From Corticium candelabrum (lineage: Eukaryota; Porifera; Homoscleromorpha; Homosclerophorida; Plakinidae): 64,000 bases of DNA. Each line of letters starts with the position of its first letter. Position 1 is the stretch's first letter. Under the pieces are notes generated by a model. It saw nothing but the letters and a program-made list of their open reading frames with translations. It was not told the origin of the DNA and did not search any database. The translations under genes were made by a program, and so were the position numbers. The stretch spans positions 1,759,212 through 1,823,211 of the forward strand of contig NC_085099.1 in assembly GCF_963422355.1 (NCBI RefSeq). Direction: 5' to 3'. Below, piece after piece: positions 37,333 to 49,000 of this stretch.

Positions 37333-37728
37333 GGCAAATGGATAATGAGCTGCCGTTAAACGGTAATGCCTCCAGCTGGGTTCCTGTACACTACGCAGGA
37401 GCTATGGGCCATGCTAAGCAATCTCCTGGAGCCTGGCCAGGTACTCGCAGGAGTACTGACTGCGACGCCAACTGTGGTGTGGGCACCCAAAGCCGCACCC
37501 CGACCCCAGTGGCTGATAGACGTTGTCACAGCCGGAGGCCTTTGCCACCCCTGTCAATGACCAGGTACTCATTTATACTCCTGAGTCGAGAGAGGCAATT
37601 GTGTGTAAGTTTCTTGCCCAAGGACATTATGCCATAGCTTGCAATCACGGTGACTTGAACCTGCAACCCTCAAGGTCCCGGATGTAAACACTCCATAAGA
37701 TGACTCTCTAACCAACTCAGCCATTGCA

Positions 37729-37788
<60 letters not shown>

Positions 37789-39054
37789 GTATTCAACATA
37801 ATAAATACAATAATTTTTCAACATCATTTTGTTACAAATCTATTAATATCCATTAATTATTGCTAATAATTATCAACCATATCTGTTTTACCTGTGAGCA
37901 CAGATGGACGTGCCGCTGAATCATCTGTCTCTGATACCTACAGACAGAGACCAAAAACTAAATAGAAACAAAATGTTTAGTTGATCAAGATGACTTCCCA
38001 CTCACTCTGTCATGCTGGATGTCCTGAACAAGAGGAGGAGTCATTTCTAAAGCAATTGTTTTATCTCCCTGTGTGACATCCACAATACACTTGTTTGAAC
38101 GATGCTCATCATCATGTTCAAACTCCACAGTTAATCGAAATTTCTTGTCCAAACATATCCATTTGTGCCAAAACTCAGCAGCAGCCACAGTCTGAATAAC
38201 ATGCATACAATCACAAATACACTATTAAAGAATACACTATTAAAGAATACACTATTACCTGTAGCTGTGATGTAGCCTCCCAATCACCACGTGTGATACT
38301 AAACTCAATGTCGCCTTCAAACTTCATTTTCATTTCTTCATTTGAACACAAGAAAGAACGCTTTGGCGATAAACTCTTTTCTTTACATTCCATCCGCTAA
38401 CACAACAACCCAAAACTTTATGATACGATCGACTGCTATTAAAATAACCTATCAACATACCTCAATAACCTCGTGACAATTATCATGGCAATGAATAGTG
38501 AGATTCCAAATATTCAGTGAAGGTCTTTCTCGATGTCCAAACACAGAAAACATCATAGTTTTTGTAGCCAGAAACACATCAACAGGTTTTCCAAACCACC
38601 AGTGCCAACAGAAGTGTTTTACACTCAAAGTCCCACTGGTAAGGTCATACGTACAGTCTGGGTCTTTCACATTCACTTTGTCCAAATCAGAATCATATGT
38701 CAGTACGGTTTGCGGATCCCACAATTGAGATGAAGTAGAAGTATCACACGTGGCTCTCATCAGTGACAAATGCCATCCTTTAGAATCAACTGGAGGAGGA
38801 AAATGCACTTGCACGTGTTTGGAAAATGTTAATCCATGAGGTTCAAAGACATACAGAGGACTTAGAATGTATCCATCATTGGCTTTAGTAGATGGCGGTA
38901 TTAGTCTTTCGTCAACAAACATATGAATTTTTATGTTGACTGCTTCACTCACAGCACCATCAGGAACAGAAATAGACAAGCTGCCTGAGCTGTAGCATCC
39001 ACCTTTAGGACCAACAGTTGTCTCCAGTGTTGCAATCGGCTTCACTTGTTCCAT
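36856..39054 (-). CDS. ZU5-UPA-Death domain protein
   Basis: Five exons on the minus strand: 38461-39054, 38259-38396, 38006-38191, 37892-37937, 36856-37139. They total 1248 nt, giving 415 aa. Residues about 10-115 form a ZU5 domain (TVGPKGGCYSS, ISVPDGAV, LSPLYVFEPHGLTFSKHVQV). The following exons resemble a UPA region, beta-rich, through VEFEHDDEH and LEMTPPLVQD. The C-terminal exon encodes a Death domain (TRWYPLGRDCG, NKFTVLVNDYDKVQALF, ADKLLDAC). ZU5-UPA-Death order is known from UNC5, PIDD and ankyrins; there is no TM segment, so the protein should be cytosolic. The start ATG at 39054 directly follows an acceptor AG, implying a 5' UTR exon further upstream. The Death exon is nearly identical to that at 55655-55938, with 8 differences. 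Confidence 0.85.
37271..37330. repeat. (CA)n microsatellite beside the SINE
   Basis: About 30 CA units, adjacent to the SINE 3' side, in the intron before the Death exon. Confidence 0.95.
37342..37736 (-). mobile_element. tRNA-derived SINE, copy 2 (ZU5-Death gene intron)
   Basis: Aligns over nearly its whole length with 17936-18325. Box A-like sequence at 37712-37723 (TGGCTGAGTTGG on the minus strand) and box B-like at about 37651-37669. Both copies are bordered by (TG)n/(CA)n, here 37731-37783. Two well-aligned copies in unrelated introns indicate a dispersed SINE family. Confidence 0.82.
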
Positions 39055-39598
39055 CTCTGTAACACAACACTGAAATTAGCAAACATACTTGTTAATGAAC
39101 CAACAAGTTGCTTGAAGTAAAGTACACTACCAAAATACAATACAACATCACTTCCTATTGCCTTTCTAAAGGACACAGCAGTGGACAGGGCACTTTAACC
39201 AGCTTTTAATACTAGAGTCATAAACCAATTATCGGGCACTCCCCAATATCGGACACTGGCATACGGAAACCAGACAAAGATTTCTTGTATCTAAGGCATG
39301 AATGTACAGAGAGTAGTAACACAACGTGCTAGATTCAGCTTGATCACTTGGCATATTGCTGTTTATGGTGAACTTCCGCTGCTTTTCACACACATCGGAC
39401 ATGCCCATCAAATATCGGACAGCCGCCGGTTTTTGCTTTCGATGGTACCACAGTTCACTGTCTGCACCTTGAAATAATAGGTACATGTCTCTTCTACTCG
39501 CAGTGATAACAACAGATCAGCAACTTTGCACGTTGCTCTTCAAGAAGCTCAAGAAGAGGGGTGGGTCTTGTTCTCTAATATCAGACAGCCAATTTGCT
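39055..39598. other. Repeat-like non-coding stretch upstream of the ZU5-Death gene
   Basis: The 8-mer tatcggac and near variants occur at about 39229, 39249, 39411 and 39577 (atcagac), suggesting a decayed repeat. No gene is supported. The 5' UTR exon and promoter of the ZU5 gene should lie here or beyond. Confidence 0.35.
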
Positions 39599-40116
39599 TG
39601 ATGTGAGTGCAATATAGGCGAAGAATTGTGTTAATGTTGACTGCAGACGTCTACTAAATGCCCACCGAGCCCGGAAAGTCTTTTGACTCGTCTCTGTATC
39701 AAACAAAAGAAGTATTTGGAGAGACAATTAGATCTTGAAATGACTCCTATGATGCTTGTATGGTCAATATGGATGCAGAATAGACAACTACGATCACAAA
39801 AAGCCGTGTTCTAGATGTCAAGGGGAAGTGTGTATGATGCGTCTGTAGGGTCTGGCTACGCGAGGCTATATACTACCGCCGTATTAGTTCGAACGATGGC
39901 AATGTTCAAGACGTTCTAGATGAGGGAGGGCTATAAATGTTCTCAGTTTAGCACCTGTAGATTCATTCATTCGTTTGTGGACGGCCATATCTAGCTAATT
40001 TTTTTGATACAGAGACGAGTCAAAGGCTCTTCATGCTCATCGGGCATTTACAAAACGTCTGCAGTCAGCATTAACACAATTCATCACGGTTCTCCCCTAT
40101 ATTGCACTCGCATCAA
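39599..40116. mobile_element. Foldback element with about 110-bp inverted-repeat arms
   Basis: The left arm, about 39599-39710, pairs with the right arm, about 40003-40116, as inverted repeats. Shared blocks include gagtgcaatatagg, gaattgtgttaatg, gactgcagacgt and tttgactcgtctctgtatca. The middle carries the GTCTGGCTACGCGAG core seen in the hairpin at 32123-32201. No transposase frame. Confidence 0.75.
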
Positions 40117-40583
40117 GCTGTTGTGTTTTCACCGTTATTGTATTACCAGGCAACTCCTGCCAGCACACTAACGCGCAACTGCACACTACACGCGGGGCGG
40201 GCCTCTAAGGCCCGTATCAATCTACTACATCCGCCCCCCTAAAGCTATATGTAACCCTTCTACTTTAGTTCAAACCCGCAACTACAAGTCTAGTTTCTTG
40301 GGAGCTCTCTGCTCTCAATGTGATCTCCGGACTGGGGTAATCTCTCCAGAATCCCCTATCTCTATCTATCTCTATCTCCCTGTGGATCTCCGCCCTGGCA
40401 GGGCACTGTTCATCACCGGCTTTAGGGGGTGACTCCTGCTGGGTTGTCCCTTGCTCACCACCAGTTCCGCTTTGACGTGACTCACTGCGTTCGGTCCTTT
40501 CCGCTTCCTGCATGTCTATGTTTTCCTGCCCCGGTTCTTGTCTTTGGCTTGTATGCTGTTGTGTCCTGTCGACTAGAGTCTCA

Positions 40584-40972
40584 AGGCCTGTCCACACTGG
40601 CAACTGGATCGCAACAATGTCCACACTTGTAACGGAATCGCAATCCGACCGCAATAAATCCAATCCACATCACGAGGTGGTTTCGATTGCAATCCAATCG
40701 TGATTGGTTGAATCCAATTAGAAACAGTGGACGTTACCTCCATGTACACTACGCGTGTAGTTGGAACATCTAACACTCCTCACTCGTCTTTGTTCTCGCT
40801 CACATTACGTCGCTGTATCAACGCTTTCCACAAGCAAAGAAGCCACACATACACATCGGTCATCAGTCACGTGATATCGAAAATGAGGCGAGGTAGCGTT
40901 TTCAAAGTGCAGTGTGGACGCTCGCTATCCCAATCGGATTACGATTGATTCTGGTCTAGTGTGGACAGGGCT
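40584..40972. mobile_element. MITE nested in the Gypsy element, inverted ends, TCA target duplication
   Basis: The left end AGGCCTGTCCACACTGGCAA and right end (reverse complement) AGCCCTGTCCACACTAGACC form imperfect inverted repeats flanked by TCA on both sides. It interrupts the Gypsy tail region and so is younger. No coding capacity. Confidence 0.7.
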
Positions 40973-41161
40973 TCACTCTCTCCCCCTGCTTTGTCCTGTG
41001 ATGCCCAGTTTCAAAGGTGATCTAAGTGTCTTCTCACTATGTGGCCATCGGGCAGACGTACTGTGTAGGACACTGGCCCGGTTTGTTCCTCTACCGTCCC
41101 CGTCACCCATGACTCCCCCGTGCCAAAAGTTTTCAAGAACACCGGCTGTCCTATGCCCAAG

Positions 41162-41760
41162 TTACATTCCCTGCTGGTTCGGTCGTGTTGGTAATGTTGT
41201 TGTTCCTGTCTCTGCCGGGTCCGCTCCCCTATATCTGGTCGTAGTATGTCCAATCTGCAGTCGACCCATCAGCAGTACTGCAGGTGGTTCTCCCGTGGTT
41301 GTATGTGGTGTTAACCGGTACTGAAATAAAAAGCGATCCACTTTACTTTCCAATGATCCGTATTCCTTGCTCATTTTCCTCAATGTGCTTTTGACTGTCT
41401 CGACGGCCCGTTCTGCCTGACCATTCGTGGATGGATGATAGGGTGCCGACATTATGTGGGTGATCCCGTTTCCTTCCATAAATTGCTTGAACTCCTTGCT
41501 TACAAACGCGGGTTTGCTTTCGCTTACGCACATCTCTGGGATCCCATGTGTTGCAAATATGCGCTGCATACTTTTGATGGTGGATAACGCCATAATGGAC
41601 GGTAAAACCTCCACCTCCAGCCACTTGGTGAAAGCATCCACCACTACCAAGAATTGTCTCCCCATAAATGAGACTGCAAAGTCCAAGTGTAGTCTGGTCC
41701 AGGGTTTCTCAGGGCACGCCCATGGGTGCAACGGTGCCTTAAAGTCAGTTGTGGCTTTGG
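41162..41760 (-). pseudogene. Gypsy integrase core, probably inactive
   Basis: The frame encodes a retroviral-type integrase: LHLDFAVSFMGRQFLVVVDA (first Asp), MCVSESKPAFVSKEF and PYHPSTNGQAERAVETVKS (catalytic Glu). The second catalytic position, normally Asp in a V-S-D-N-G context, reads Glu here (VSESK), so strand transfer should be impaired. The frame then shifts into 41011-41253, which encodes the C-terminal domain (GQPVFLKTFGTGESWVTGTV, VSYTVRLPDGHIVRRH). Confidence 0.82.
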
Positions 41761-42184
41761 GGAGTGGCTTAGGATACCTAACACCCTAAAATGTACCATG
41801 TCCTATTGTTGTATCAATCACTTGTGGTGTCTCATTACCACTGTTGGAATACCTTACCAGTAAACTAGAAAAACAAAGCCGATGAGAGTGGCTGTAGCTG
41901 GCGTGTTGATAACATTCTCAAACTCATTCTATTTAGGACAGCGTACCAATCTAATTACAGTAGGTATGCAATTAGAACAGTACTGCACATGATTGACAAG
42001 ACTCCACCTTTTATCTCATTATTTTACAGGAAGCATCACATAGCTCTGCTTATCTCCGGTGTAATGCATGGCGTCCGTAATTAAATAAAGCAGACATAGA
42101 GCTTTCCAATGATACCCGTATGACCTCAGTTTGTGCTAGGGTGACGCGTCAGCAGTCCACGTTCCCAAAACTGACTCTAATCCT

Positions 42185-42480
42185 GGAACGGACCAGCGTA
42201 CTGACAGGTCAGCCGAGCCGCTTCGTCCAACCAACAGACGCTGTCATGGACAATGCACGTTCCCCTTCGCAAATTCCCAAATTTCTGTTGAAGACGACAC
42301 TAATTGATTTTTGCAACAACACCGCGGCCGCTCAGTCACTCACACCAAACATTCAAGCTGTAAGACTGCAAAACCACTATGCAGAAACACTGTGGAACAA
42401 GCAAACTGTTACAAGTCAGGTACAGCTACACCTTTGCTCCCTAGACGCCTGGTTGTTGGTGGGGACACATACACGTGCAA
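42185..42480 (+). repeat. Dispersed repeat pair, copy 1
   Basis: About 290 bp similar to 44793-45085, with shared blocks ggtcagccgagccgctt, gacgctgtcatggacaatgc and aaccactatgcagaaacact. The frames LTGQPSR..VMDNARSP and RLQNHYAETL..NKQ are open in both copies, so it may derive from an exon. No domain recognised. Confidence 0.6.
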
Positions 42481-42985
42481 ATGTAGACTATAGGCGTTGT
42501 TCTATGTGCTAAACTCTAAAGCAATTGACTAAACACCATGTACAGGACGGGCGCCCGATGGCGGAATTCTCGTTAGCAGCTAGCCCTGGACGACGCTGTG
42601 GAGTAACGCGTGTGATTTTGCGTAGGGTTCACATGACTGGAAACAAAGTTAGCCTAGACACATTACGTCACGTGACTTGCGATTGGTTGTTGTGACAATA
42701 TGTATGTAATTAAATTAACTTAATGATTATTGCTAGGCGGTGCCTGTAAAGTCAGTTAGTTAATTAGCAATAGAATGGTGGACGCATAAGAAATGGTGTG
42801 TGAGATCCCATCGATCCAAGCACGAGAAAAATGAACGAAAACATACGTGTATGCGTGCAGACAGGACTGGTGCAGCCTTGCGAGTGTAATTTTACCTGTG
42901 CCTCCAAAGATTCTGTGACTAGATGTCCTCTCAGGACCTCTAGTAGGCTCTACAATCCAAAGAGTGGCGCATGCACAGGTGCAGA

Positions 42986-43195
42986 CTACATGTCTACAAG
43001 TGGTAGGATAGTGTACCACAGCAACTTGCCACCACCAGTAGGAAAGGACACAAAAACGTCTCTACCTCCCACAAAGTGCTTCACTACCTGTTCCTGTAAA
43101 GGTCGAAGCTCGAGGTACCCCATAGACTTAGTTGCAAACAGAATGGCAAGTGAAATCGACTCTTCATCATACGACATTTTAGCAATCGAAGCCAT
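42986..43195 (-). pseudogene. RecQ-like DEAD/DEAH helicase fragment
   Basis: A 69-aa open frame encodes the N-terminal start of a RecQ-type helicase: MGYLELRPLQEQVVKHFVGG, then DVFVSFPTGGGKLLWYTILP. The Q-motif-like region and Walker A are recognisable, but the Walker Ser/Thr after GGGK is Leu. The sequence loses similarity after LVDM and no further helicase motifs (DEAH, motif III-VI) follow. It is a fragment, perhaps carried by the surrounding repeats. Confidence 0.65.
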
Positions 43196-43214
43196 GAAGT
43201 CCCGGACGTGTTAG

Positions 43215-43365
43215 TTAAGCTACGCCCATAATTGCGATTCTGCAACGTGTTGGTCACGCCAAGATTCTGGCGTCGCCAACAAAAACCCGGCCACTGTGTC
43301 CAGATGTACTTCTCGTCCCCCCCCCCCCCCCCGCACAAACATCTGGCCACGCGAGACTACGCAGC
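43215..43365. repeat. Repeat remnant with poly-C tract and SYSGGCCACGCGAGAC-type end
   Basis: Contains an imperfect inverted pair (gccaagattctggcgtcgcc), a run of 17 or so C at 43316-43332, and at the right the ctggccacgcgagactac core shared with the foldback family at 32123 and 34455. Confidence 0.5.
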
Positions 43366-43755
43366 TGAAAACATTTTTCCTAGGTTGCTTTAAAACGGAA
43401 TGAGAGAATGTGATGATGACGAACCAGGAGAAGCTTACTTCATTAAAGTAATTAAAAAAGCTTATTGATTAATTGGATAATGAAGAAGCACTAGAAGTGC
43501 AAACCCTCGGCTGGTATGCACCTTGAATTAGTCACGCTATCACAGAATGGTTTAAACAATACCAATTAAACGCCACGCACAGTGAAAGTATAGAGCAAAT
43601 ACGAAAACCAGATTTCGGTTAGCTAATTAGATAGGTACAAAAGAAGCAGCCCTGATTTTCAGTGAACAAACCACGATTTCATGCACCTACAATGCTTTGA
43701 GCTTTCAGAAGATGACACTATTGATGAAACAAGCATAATGTTACAACCTTCGCTC

Positions 43756-44602
43756 TCTAGACGCTTAGTTCTTTGAGCAACTTCTCTAGGCGTCTGATTG
43801 TTTGTGCAGCTTTTGAAGTCGTAATGAGCCACTAGGGGTGGTTTTAGGCATGGCATAGGAACCCCAGAGCCAAAACAAAATTAGATGTGGGAAAAACATA
43901 AATGTTACAAATGTAGCTACATTAGGCGTTGTTTCTAAATGCTACACCCTTACGTACAACAAAAGAAACAGCTCGCCATCGATTTTCCAGCTCACAACAA
44001 TCTAGACGTCTGGTTGTTTGAGCAGCTTCTCTAGACATCTGGTTGTTGTCGTAATGGGGGAAAACATGCACGTTTCAAATGTAGATCAGGTTGTTTTGAA
44101 GTGCTGGAACAAGCCAAATGTTACAAGTTGGGTAGCCTCAGCGTGCCTTACGTGACAAAGTAATGCGCGTGATCATTGTTCTGTTTGTTGGTGGGCAAGT
44201 TACAAATGTAGAGCAAAATTAGCAGCTCACCACCGATTTTCCAGCTCACAAGAATGTAGACGTCTGGTTGTTTCTGCAGCTTCTCTAGGCATCTGTTTGT
44301 TTGTATAGCTTGTCTAGACGTCTGGTTGTTTGTGCAGCTTCTCTAGACGTCTGCTAGTTTTCGTAATGGGGGAAAACATGCATGTTACAAATGTAGTTGT
44401 TTCGAAGTGCTGGAACAAGCCAAATGTTACAAGTCAGACAGCCTCGACCCTAAGCCGGCTGGCAATCTTCGCCTTACGTGATGAAGTAACGGGCGTGACC
44501 ATTGTGCTGTTTGCTGGTGGGAAACATGTTACACCAATTTTCCAGCTAACACGAATGTAAAAGTCTCGTTCTTTGTGCAGCTTCTCTAGCTAGACGTCGC
44601 CT
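43756..44602. repeat. Dispersed minisatellite of tctagacgtctggttgtttg units
   Basis: The motif cttctctagacgtctggttg and close variants occurs about eight times (near 43788, 44005, 44028, 44265, 44283, 44312, 44338, 44579), singly or in short tandem runs. It contains the palindrome AGACGTCT. Intervening segments (ggaacaagccaaatgttaca, gggggaaaacatgca) repeat as well, so the tract is built from decayed larger units. Confidence 0.7.
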
Positions 44603-44792
44603 ACTGTACACTGTACCGTATTTACACAGCTATCTGTCTAACCGCAATTTTGGTTGTTGTAATGAGGTGACCCCAGAGCCAAAACAAATCATCAATGTGG
44701 GAAAACTTGCACATGCACATGTAGATTAATTAGGCGTCTGTTCGCTCTGACTTTGGATACCGTAAAACAAAAATGAATAGAGACGCACTAGC

Positions 44793-45085
44793 GTACTTAC
44801 AGGTCAGCCGAGCCGCTTAGTCCGACAAACAGACGCTGTCATGGACAATGCACGTTCCCCTTTGCAAATTCCCGTCAAACGCCAAATTTCTGTTGAAGAC
44901 GACACTAAAAGTTTTAGTCATCTTTGCAACAACACCACGGCCGCTCAGCCAAGCACACCAAAAATTCAAGCTGGCAGACTGCAGAACCACTATGCAGAAA
45001 CACTGAGGAACAAGCAAAATGTTAGAAGTCAGGTACAGCTGCACACCCTCGCTCCTGGTTGTTGTTGGGGAAACATACACGTACA
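44793..45085 (+). repeat. Dispersed repeat pair, copy 2
   Basis: Partner of 42185-42480. It keeps an open frame (VMDNARSPLQIP, SVEDDTKSFSHLCNNTTAAQ, GRLQNHYAETLRNKQ) with length differences from copy 1. The surrounding sequence (caaatgta...ctataggcgttgtt) is also shared, so the repeated unit extends beyond the open frame. Confidence 0.6.
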
Positions 45086-45187
45086 AATGTAAACTATAGG
45101 CGTTGTTTCTATTGCTAAAATCTTAAAGCAAAGGACTAAACACCATGTACAGGAAGGACGCCCGATGGTCGAATTCTCGTTAGCAGC

Positions 45188-45385
45188 TACCAAAGAAAGA
45201 GAGGTGGAGCCTCATGATGACATCACGTTCGTCTATTGGTCGATAATGACACCACTTCTCGTCTATTGGTCGGGATAGCTTCTTTTGCATCTGTGCTAAC
45301 CAACTATATATACGGTCGATCGGTCGCTCAGTCATCGAACGAATACTACACCCTTAGCCTGGAAATCCGGGCCTAGGGCAATGAG
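45188..45385 (+). promoter_or_regulatory. Promoter-like repeated module A
   Basis: The segment caaagaaagagaggtggagc, a CRE-like tgacatcacg, two attggtcg (inverted CCAAT-type) boxes, TATATATA at 45305-45312, cagtcatc, and ctacacccttagcctggaaa. The same ordered set recurs in module B. Whether it drives a transcript is unknown; no clear downstream gene on the plus strand. Confidence 0.4.
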
Positions 45386-45524
45386 TCACGTAAGTGTACT
45401 TATGCATAATGTATTTCTAGGCCTTACGGTAGCAACTTCGTTTCCGGTCATGTGACACTATGATTAATGACGCGCGCGTTACTCCACAATGTACGTAAGG
45501 CGAAGATGGACTAGCATCTAGGCT

Positions 45525-45690
45525 AGTTAGCAGCTACCAAACAAAGAAAGGTGGACCCTCATGATGACATCAAGTTCGTCTATTGGTCGGAATACCTTCA
45601 TTTAAACTGCACTAATTGAGTATAAATATGGTCAATCAGTCATCCAACCATTACTATACCCTTAGCACGGGAATCCGGGTCTTGGGGGGG
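45525..45690 (+). promoter_or_regulatory. Promoter-like repeated module B
   Basis: Same order as module A: aaacaaagaaaggtggaccc, gatgacatca, attggtcg, TATAAATA at 45621-45628, cagtcatc, ctatacccttagcacgggaa. It ends at a G-run that abuts the left edge of the duplicated ankyrin block at 45697. Confidence 0.4.
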
Positions 45691-45793
45691 GGTATAAAGT
45701 GATCAGCAGACTAAACAGGAAAATGAAGCAAAACAACAGAGAGACTGGAAGATCAAGAGACTGACAAACATGCAGCCATTATGCAACACACAA

Positions 45794-45970
<177 letters not shown>

Positions 45971-46025
45971 AATGCACCCACTTATCCAGTAATTCTAGCA
46001 TGTGAAACTAAGAATCAGTATGTAC

Positions 46026-49000
46026 CTGTTGACTGAGCAAACGAGCTAGCAGTAGATTCAACTCTGGCTGCTGTCACATCATCTTCCACAACCTGAAAAT
46101 GCAAAGAGATCAATCAGTCATCTACAACATTTTATTGATCACTAATAACAATTAACTAATAATTAATATATAAAATAAATATAATAAAAATTAATTCATT
46201 AATTATTATCACTTGGGTGAGTGGTGATATCAATTATTTTAATTCTAATTTATTATTACTAAATTGACGTGCCATTGGGTATGAACAGAATGCAGCAACT
46301 TTGACTGACATGTATATAACTATCTGTACATCAATGATAATCATCATTAACACGAATGCCATCTAACTGAACAAACCTCATCACTCTCAACATTAGCTAC
46401 GTCTCTGATTGTTGCCAATCGTGCTTCCAAAGATGCCACCTTCCTCGTCTGTGAAAATAAATATAATAAAAATTAATTAATTAATTATTATCACTTGGGT
46501 GAGTGGTGATATCAATAATGTTAATTCTAATTTATTATTACTAAATTGACGTGCCAGTGGGTATGAACAGAATGCAGCAACTTTGACTGACATGTATACA
46601 ACTATCGGTACATCAATGATAATCATCATTAACACGAATGCCATCTAACTGAACAAACCTCATCACTCTCAACATTAGCTACGTCTCTGATTCTTGCCAA
46701 TCGTGCTTCCAAAGATGCCACCTTCCTGTTCTGTGATTGTAATTGCACGTCTTTCTCTGCCACTTCTTTGCTCTTTGATTGTAATTGCACGTTTTTCTCT
46801 GCCAACTGTCTTTTCAGTAACGTCACCTGCAACACCAAATAATGTAATACAGTAACGTAACCTTCACTTGTATTTATGTTTCCCCACTGTAGCTACGAGC
46901 TTCTCTCTCTTCGGTGTCTTTGCTGTAAAAATGACAAACACATTACAAACATACATATGTATGTATGGACACATCATTTAACATCTTCACATTAAAATGT
47001 GTGACTTGTGAAAGTCAACACAGAAAATTATATTTCTAAAGCAATACAACACTTTCATATCACCTCCTTGCATCACATACAATTCAATTACAGTTAAATT
47101 CACAAACTCACTGTCATACAAATGAATAGATGGACAGACAGACAGACAAAACACAAAGAGACAGACAAATGGATGCAAAAACAGAACATTAGAAAATAAT
47201 TTAAACATGAAAAACAAATTAGAGAAAAGTAAACAAAAAATTAATTGTTTCTTTCACTTACATCTTATGGCTTCTTCCATCATCTCAACCACATCACTGT
47301 GACCACGTCGCTTGGCAATCTCCAGTGGTGATCCTCCCAACTTACTATCCCACAATGACATCACGTTAGTAATATTATTGACTGAAGGATATTGAATGCA
47401 TCACCTCTCATGTTGGGGACTCGCTCCATGTTTTAGGAGAAAATCAACACAACGCACATGACAATAATGGGCAGCCCACCACAGTGGTGTACGACCATAA
47501 TTATCATTGATATCAACAGGAACAGAACAAGACACAAGTCGCTCTACAATGGTCATGTGACTATTTCTTGCAGCATGATGGATGGCTGTCATTCCCCACT
47601 GAGTAAACAAGAAACTGATAAGATAGTGAGAGAGTGTTTATGTTAAAATATATTAAAGCAACAGACATTCCATTCAACACACACAATGAGACATTCAATA
47701 GAATGATCAACACACAAACACAAACAATAGCAAAATCAATGCATTACACTCACAAATATGTTTAATACATGCACAACAGACACCACAATATCAACTCAAC
47801 CTCTCAATACTCAAACTCACATGATCTCTCTTCATCACATTAATATCTTTGGTCTTCAATAAAATATCAATGATGTCGTACATCCCATTCATTGCTGCCA
47901 TTATCAAAGGTGTCCACCCACACTGCACACACAAGAATGTATTATTATAATCATTATTCCACCATCCCCTCCATGCTAAACCAAAACTCACCAACCAAAA
48001 CAATTAATTACTGCAAACCTATTTAGACATGTTGCCTATCTCCACCTTCCTTGCTCGTCTGCAATTTTAAATTTGTGTATGTCAAACGTCATTCCTTGCA
48101 AATTTGTCACAACATTTGTCAAAGCTCACTGCTCAACATCAATTAGAAAGCAGTCGTACAAGTACAACGTCTAACATCTCAATTAAAATATAAAAATCCT
48201 ATTTCCTCATCTCACAACTTGATCTCCGCTTATCGTCTCCACACTGACACAAAACCTTGTCTTACCAAAACACTTAAATCATTGACACAACATAATCGTC
48301 TCTCTTAAGCCACAAACTTGATAAAAATAAAAAGTGCCGTCTGCACATGTATGTATATCAAGCCAACCATTCATTCCCACATCAAATTACTAATCCCCAC
48401 CTTCCTCTCTACAGACCATCTAACGTCATCTCTCTATACAAGACAGCACAGCAACACGCACGAGATCACGAGCAGTAACCCAAAATCATCATCCATCACA
48501 AATTTAATAAATTAATATCAATGACCCATTAAATAAAACTACTTTTGTTAAACGTCTGCATCACACTTGAGAGTTTGCCTTTCACACTAAAACATGTTCA
48601 TAGTTAGTAGAGAACAGTGGGACATGAAATCATGTTTAGATTGAAACGAGGGTTAGGTGATAGTGACGACGGTCAAATTGAATGAAATAAAAACCAACAA
48701 GATTATTCATCTCTGCATGCAATGGCTGACAAGTCAACACTGCTGCCTCTTGACGAGCAAGAAACGAAACGTTGATTGTTGGATTACATTGTTACATCTA
48801 GTTGATATCTATCATCTTATCAACAACACATCACACTTTCACACACTCAATCAACTCACACTGCTGCCAGTCCCATTAACATCTGCTGATTTAGTGAGTA
48901 GAAACTCAACAATCTCCTTCTGATTATTCTCACACGCTTTTATCAGAAGAGTGTCCTATTTTGAGATCAAACGACGTGCAGTTCATTTCAACATCCAATA

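Larger units (their letters stand above)
40118..41780 (-). mobile_element. Ty3/Gypsy retrotransposon, 3' half (integrase, tail, putative 3' LTR)
   Basis: The minus strand carries the integrase catalytic core, a C-terminal domain, a basic/acidic tail ORF (40265-40663), then a polypurine tract (about 40229-40243, TTTAGGGGGGCGGA) and a putative short LTR (40118-40229, TGTAGTAG...ACACAACA). The coding part is interrupted by a nested MITE (40584-40972) and a frameshift near 41240. The upstream gag/RT part is absent. The LTR sequence differs from that at 2585-2689, so the two Gypsy fragments are not halves of one element. Confidence 0.8.
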
